NCBI GenBank assembly: GCA_035293985.1
Contig: DATGLS010000024.1
Coordinates: forward strand, 1-64,000
Source of the DNA: JAVDCA01 sp035293985
GTDB lineage: Bacteria > Pseudomonadota > Alphaproteobacteria > Rhizobiales > Xanthobacteraceae
DNA: 64,000 nt
Direction of reading: 5' to 3'
How positions within the stretch are numbered: the first letter of the stretch is position 1; every line of letters starts with the position of its first letter. The position numbers and the translations under genes were made by a program. Under the pieces are notes generated by a model. It was not told where the DNA came from and ran no database searches. It saw nothing but the letters and a program-made list of their open reading frames with translations. Shown here one piece after another: positions 62,271-64,000 of the stretch.

Positions 62271-63344
62271 TCACATGCGCGCGAAGATCTCCGCGACCTT
62301 GTCGCGGGTCAGCACGGACTTGAAATCGTCACCGAGCGCATTGGCAAGCGGCTTGGCGTGGATGACGGTCGCGTCGTAGAGCGCTTGCTCCTGGGCGTCG
62401 GTCAGATCGCGGCACAAGCCGCGCGGCAACTCGATCTTCTGCTGCTGCATCATGCGACGAAACTCTTCCACCTCGCGCGGATAGAACTCTCCGAGCGCGT
62501 CGAGGGCGATGCAATTGCCGATGCAGTGGTGAGTGTGAAACACCATCGACAATCCGGCCGAGAACGGGTGCACCAGGCCGACATAGGAATTGCCGATCGC
62601 GCTGCCGCCGAGAAACGAGGCGACCATCAGCTGCTCGCGGGCGTCATCGGCCTGCATGTCGTCGGAGAGAAACACCTCGCGGCAGATGGCGAGCGCTTGA
62701 CGCGACAGCGCGTCCGCGAAGGCATGCCGGTAGCCGCCCGCGAGGCTCTCGATGCAGTGAATGTAGCTGTCCATGCCGGTGTAGAAATATTGGGCGCGCG
62801 GCACGCTCGCGGTAAGCTCCGGGTCGAGCACGAGGCGGTCGAACACCGTGTAGTCGCTGTTCATGCCGAGCTTGAGGTTCTTCGCTTGATTCATCATCAC
62901 GCAGGTGCGCGAGGCCTCGGCGCCGGTGCCGGAGATGGTCGGCACGCCGATCTTGAAGACACCGGGCGCCTTGACGAGGTCCCAGCCCTGGTAGTCGGCG
63001 GCTTGGCCCGGATTGCTCAGCAGGTTCGACACCGCCTTGGCGATGTCCATGGTGCAGCCGCCGCCGATGCCGACCACCGCGGACGGGCGCACGCCTCGGC
63101 GCAACTCGCCGGCGATCGCATCGACCTGCTCGGTCGTCGGCTCGTCGGTCGTGTCGATGTAGCGCACGACGTCGGCCGGGCCGACCGGAAGGCGGTTGGC
63201 GAGCCTGCCATCGGCGAAGAAATAGTCGACCAGGAAGACAATGCGCCGGTTCGGCGTGGAGTCCGCCTCATCCAGCAATTGCCCGATCTGCTGCAGGGCG
63301 CCACGCCCGAGCAGATACTGGCCGACCGTCTTAGTGAGCCGCAT
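62271..63344 (-). CDS. Iron-containing alcohol dehydrogenase, KdnB-like (Kdo 8-oxidase)
   Basis: A 357-residue group III alcohol dehydrogenase. GIGGGCTMDIAKAVSNLLSN, YQGWDLVKAPGVFKIGVPTISGTGAEASRT and FYTGMDSYIHCIES closely match the Shewanella enzyme KdnB, which oxidises the C8 hydroxyl of Kdo before amination by KdnA. Metal-ligand histidines are in GLVHPFSAGLS and FHTHHCIGN. The ATG at 63344 is two bases after the methyltransferase stop. With DegT aminotransferases and a NeuB-type synthase nearby, it may make an 8-amino (or similar) ulosonic acid. Confidence 0.82.
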   Translation of the reverse strand: MRLTKTVGQYLLGRGALQQIGQLLDEADSTPNRRIVFLVDYFFADGRLANRLPVGPADVVRYIDTTDEPTTEQVDAIAGELRRGVRPSAVVGIGGGCTMDIAKAVSNLLSNPGQAADYQGWDLVKAPGVFKIGVPTISGTGAEASRTCVMMNQAKNLKLGMNSDYTVFDRLVLDPELTASVPRAQYFYTGMDSYIHCIESLAGGYRHAFADALSRQALAICREVFLSDDMQADDAREQLMVASFLGGSAIGNSYVGLVHPFSAGLSMVFHTHHCIGNCIALDALGEFYPREVEEFRRMMQQQKIELPRGLCRDLTDAQEQALYDATVIHAKPLANALGDDFKSVLTRDKVAEIFARM

Positions 63345-63346
63345 GG

Positions 63347-64000
63347 TCAAGTCTGTCCGACCTTTCGCCAGCACAGCAAGCTTGCGGCATTCTCCGGATT
63401 GGCGCCGTAGAGCTCAGGCTCGACCTGCTCGATCGCGATCGCTCCGCTCTGTTCAAAACTGCGCATCACCGGCCAGAAGTCGCGATTGTAGTCATGGCTC
63501 GCCGCGTAATCCGCCGACGAGCCGACGCGACCGGCATCGCCCCGCTCGGCACGCCATTGCCAGCCGAACGGCTCGAAATGGATGCCCCAGACGTCGCCAC
63601 CGAGGCGCAAGATCCGTTCGATCGCCGGCGGCGGCAAATGCGGAATCTGGTCGACGCTGAAGACCGTGAAGGCGACCACGCGGCGGCCCGCCGCCAGCGG
63701 CATCGCGTCAGTCGCGTAGTAATCGAACGGATGGATTTCCATCCGCAGGTCGCTGTCGAGGTCGGCGAGCGCGCGGGTCGCATCGCGTCCGGCGCCGGTG
63801 AATTCCAGCGCCGCGTAGCGCGCCGCGCGCGGCGACCCGCCGAGCCACAGGTCGAACAAGTTGCGCCCCCACCCGGCGCCGAGCTCGACGATGAGATCCG
63901 GATCAATCGCGGCGCAGTGATCGAGCAGGATCGTGCGCACCAGCGCATAGAATCCCGTATAGGCGAACCTCGCCGGCGCCGCAACGCGGCGGCCACCAAG
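63347..64000 (-). CDS. SAM-dependent methyltransferase-like protein (5' end beyond window)
   Basis: The frame is open to the window edge, giving 217 residues of a partial protein. LIVELGAGWGRNLFDLWLGG is the SAM-binding motif I, followed by FTVFSVDQIPHLPPPAIERIL in the core. It appears to be a class I methyltransferase, possibly modifying a sugar. The upstream part reads ARFAYTGFYALVRTIL and belongs to the protein, so the real start lies outside the window. It precedes the KdnB-like gene by two bases. Confidence 0.78.
   Translation of the reverse strand, partial: LGGRRVAAPARFAYTGFYALVRTILLDHCAAIDPDLIVELGAGWGRNLFDLWLGGSPRAARYAALEFTGAGRDATRALADLDSDLRMEIHPFDYYATDAMPLAAGRRVVAFTVFSVDQIPHLPPPAIERILRLGGDVWGIHFEPFGWQWRAERGDAGRVGSSADYAASHDYNRDFWPVMRSFEQSGAIAIEQVEPELYGANPENAASLLCWRKVGQT

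Noticed and set aside
1..64000. Search for tRNA, rRNA, insertion sequences and phage genes
   Set aside because: None was recognised by eye; no transposase motif or CCA-ended cloverleaf was seen.

Overview
This is a GC-rich (high-60s % by eye) alphaproteobacterial chromosome segment, most likely Rhizobiales (Bradyrhizobiaceae/Xanthobacteraceae-like). The evidence is a palindromic 'GGCTTGTCCCGG...CCACGTCTT' repeat next to murJ, a GAAC-N7-GAAC SOS box of the alphaproteobacterial type, and a gene with the ARNA-x-RHGL motif common in Bradyrhizobium relatives. All assignments come from reading motifs and family resemblance; no database search was run.

Region 1 (1-15.4 kb) is a defence locus: a type I-G (formerly I-U, 'Dpsyc') CRISPR-Cas system. 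On the minus strand the order is cas3 (helicase followed by a C-terminal HD domain), csb3 (cas8), csb1 (cas7), csb2 (cas5-cas6 fusion), then a 2.4 kb island on the opposite strand, then cas4-cas1 fusion, cas2, a GC-rich leader, and an array of at least 34 repeats that runs off the window start. The array has two blocks: leader-distal repeats begin GTCTTC and leader-proximal ones begin GTTTTC. The island holds a ParD-like antitoxin, a frameshifted ParE-like toxin, a HigA remnant, a UPF0149/SEC-C zinc-binding protein and a decayed second ParD copy. A WYL-domain regulator resembling the BrxR/CapW defence regulators diverges from cas3. The cas4-cas1 gene also appears frameshifted near its 5' end.

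Region 2 (15.4-29.2 kb) is mixed housekeeping and envelope content: a cytochrome c' with a 33-bp tandem duplication in its signal peptide, two small membrane proteins, an SOS-box-preceded gene followed by a field of short repeats, a large six-CxxCH multihaem cytochrome, an RND efflux pair with a small GNAT protein, an S1C serine protease, and murJ.

Region 3 (29.2-64 kb) is a surface polysaccharide cluster that runs off the window end. It encodes a UDP-GlcNAc dehydrogenase, a WbpB-like oxidoreductase and a WbpE-like aminotransferase (a diamino-uronate route); GDP-mannose synthesis and 3,5-epimerisation; UDP-glucuronate epimerase and decarboxylase; GalE; an O-antigen ligase-like protein; an MsbA-like ABC exporter; several glycosyltransferases; two carbamoyltransferases (one with SxtJ and DUF5989 partners); a formyltransferase; a deacetylase-like protein; and two AsnB-type amidotransferases, each overlapping a GT4 gene. 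The 53-64 kb end carries a NeuB-type synthase, an SpsF-type cytidylyltransferase, two DegT aminotransferases and a KdnB-like Kdo 8-oxidase homologue. Together these suggest a modified, possibly amino-substituted, ulosonic acid in the glycan.
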